In this document: positions 13,592 to 14,916 of the stretch, in pieces
How the letters are laid out: each line of letters begins with the position of its first letter
Position numbering within the stretch: position 1 is the stretch's first letter
Assembly: GCA_030667105.1 (NCBI GenBank)
Contig: DAOUWN010000012.1
Location: 1 to 14,916 of the forward strand
Reading direction: 5' to 3'
Length of the DNA stretch: 14,916 nucleotides
Source of the DNA: Deltaproteobacteria bacterium
Lineage (GTDB): Bacteria; Desulfobacterota; Desulfobacteria; C00003060
Notes under the pieces: generated by a model
What the model was told of the DNA's origin: nothing
Database searches by the model: none
Seen by the model: only the letters and a program-made list of their open reading frames with translations
Translations under genes and position numbers: made by a program

Positions 13592-14916
13592 ATGAGAAAA
13601 GACACCCCTCATATTCTTCTTATCAATCCCTGGATTTACGATTTTGCAGCTTATGACTTCTGGGCAAAACCTTTGGGACTGTTGACCATTGCAGGTATCC
13701 TTCGGGGGCATGGCTACAGAATTACATATATTGATTGTTTGGATCGCTTTCATCCCGAATTTGCGGACACCCTCAGGCCAGGTCAGTTTGGCAAGGGCCA
13801 TTATCTGAAAACGCAGATTGCAAAACCAAAGAATCTATGGGACGTGCCTCGTACATACAGCCGCTATGGCATTCCTGAAGCAGTGGTTCGCAAGGCCTTA
13901 GGGCAAAGCCCCAGGCCGGATGCCGTGCTTGTCACTTCCCTTATGACTTACTGGTATCCGGGTGTTTTTGCTGTCATAGGAATCCTTCGCGAGATGATGC
14001 CTGAGGTCCCGGTCCTGCTGGGGGGTATTTATGCAACCCTTTGTTATGATCACGCAGTCAGGCACTCTGGCGCCTATGAAGTTCTTTCAGGAAAAAGCGA
14101 AAGGGCGGTTGTTGAAGTCCTTGATCGCCTGACTGGCTTTGCCAGTGGCCGCACATTTCTTACTGATGATCTGGACACCTATCCTTATCCGGCCTTTGAT
14201 CTGCAAAACGCAATTTCCTACGTTCCGATCTTGACCGGCCGTGGTTGCCCCTTTCGTTGTGCCTACTGTGCGTCAGGTTTTCTAAACCGCAAATTCAGGC
14301 GCAGATCGCCTGAGCAGGTAGTAGAGGAAATCACATACTGGCACGAAAAATACGCCGTTAAAGATTTTGCCTTTTACGATGACGCCCTGCTGATTGATGC
14401 AGAGCGTCATATTGTGCCAATCCTTGAAGGGGTGCTGAGGCGGGGAATTGCAGTGCGGTTTCACACACCGAACGCCCTGCACATAAGGCCACTTTCCAAG
14501 GAGGTGGCACGGCTCTTTTTTCGGGCAGGATTTAAAACGATACGGCTCGGCCTCGAAACAGCCTTCTTTGAGGGCAGGGAATCCCTGGACACGAAGGTGG
14601 GTCCCAGCGAATTTGAACGGGCCGTGAGTCACCTAAGGGGAGCCGGCTTTTCGGCAGAGGTTCTGGGTGCCTATCTCCTATTTGGTTTGCCGGGCCAAGA
14701 CCTCCGTGAGCTTGAAGCTTCCGTAAAGATAGTAAAAGCCTGTGGAGTGAGGCCCGTCCTTGCCCAGTACTCACCCATTCCCCACACGGGCCTCTGGGAG
14801 GATGCTCTCATGGCATCACGCTACGACCTGGCCTCAGATCCGATATTTCATAACAATTCCATCTTTCCCTGCCAGAAAGAACCATTTTCCTGGGACAAGG
14901 TCTCATACCTTAAGAA
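13592..14916 (+). CDS. B12-binding-type radical SAM protein, partial
   Basis: The frame opens at ATG 13592 and runs off the window with 441 complete codons. Residues about 5-150 form a cobalamin-binding-like Rossmann region (ILLINPW; PLGLLTIAGILRGHGY; PDAVLVTS; VPVLLGG). They lack the DxHxxG motif that supplies the lower histidine ligand in base-off B12 proteins. The radical SAM core begins around 205 and has Cys219, Cys223 and Cys226 (GCPFRCAYC). A Gly-rich GLETAF region and YLLFGLPGQ follow, as usual in this class. Relatives include methyltransferases and enzymes of lipid, cofactor and peptide modification; the substrate here cannot be told. The protein has no signal peptide. The start has only a weak CAGG upstream. 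It is divergent from the LOG-like gene, 91 bp apart. Confidence 0.9.
   Translation, partial: MRKDTPHILLINPWIYDFAAYDFWAKPLGLLTIAGILRGHGYRITYIDCLDRFHPEFADTLRPGQFGKGHYLKTQIAKPKNLWDVPRTYSRYGIPEAVVRKALGQSPRPDAVLVTSLMTYWYPGVFAVIGILREMMPEVPVLLGGIYATLCYDHAVRHSGAYEVLSGKSERAVVEVLDRLTGFASGRTFLTDDLDTYPYPAFDLQNAISYVPILTGRGCPFRCAYCASGFLNRKFRRRSPEQVVEEITYWHEKYAVKDFAFYDDALLIDAERHIVPILEGVLRRGIAVRFHTPNALHIRPLSKEVARLFFRAGFKTIRLGLETAFFEGRESLDTKVGPSEFERAVSHLRGAGFSAEVLGAYLLFGLPGQDLRELEASVKIVKACGVRPVLAQYSPIPHTGLWEDALMASRYDLASDPIFHNNSIFPCQKEPFSWDKVSYLK

Overview
This window looks like chromosomal DNA of a Gram-negative anaerobe. The likeliest group is Desulfobacterota, the former Deltaproteobacteria. This is inferred from gene content: an exported AmmeMemoRadiSam set, a membrane-embedded spermidine-synthase-like protein, DksA, an RseC-type membrane protein, two MTA/SAH-type deaminases and a B12-type radical SAM protein. 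No rRNA, tRNA, transposase, phage gene or CRISPR array was seen, so the lineage cannot be fixed from the window alone.

Positions 1-7108 are a minus-strand run of six genes that reads like one operon. In transcription order they are: a multi-pass membrane aminopropyltransferase-like protein; a radical SAM enzyme with a twin-arginine signal; a Memo-AMMECR1 fusion with a Sec-type signal; a PilZ domain protein; a zinc-dependent alcohol dehydrogenase; and an LsrF-like class I aldolase/thiolase cut by the window edge. The first three appear membrane-bound or exported, which is odd for SAM-dependent chemistry and is the most interesting part of the window.

Positions 7109-7468 are an AT-rich intergenic region with a 14-bp tandem repeat and a palindrome. 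A plus-strand pair follows: a DksA/TraR-type RNA polymerase regulator and a PHP-domain phosphoesterase. Next is a short palindromic element flanked by octamer arrays in opposite orientations (8731-8884), and then rseC on the minus strand.

Positions 9530-13105 (plus strand) hold a nucleoside-processing cluster: a 6-oxopurine-type purine nucleoside phosphorylase overlapping one MTA/SAH deaminase family amidohydrolase, followed by a second, diverged paralogue. The second paralogue overlaps a convergent LOG/TIGR00725-type gene by 40 bp. Across a short divergent promoter region, a B12-binding-type radical SAM protein runs off the right edge.

A theme joins the two halves. Radical SAM enzymes and aminopropyltransferases release 5'-deoxyadenosine and methylthioadenosine. 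The deaminases and phosphorylase could convert these to 5-deoxy- or methylthio-ribose-1-phosphate. A class I aldolase and an alcohol dehydrogenase could act later in such a salvage route. This link is inference; no isomerase for it is present here.
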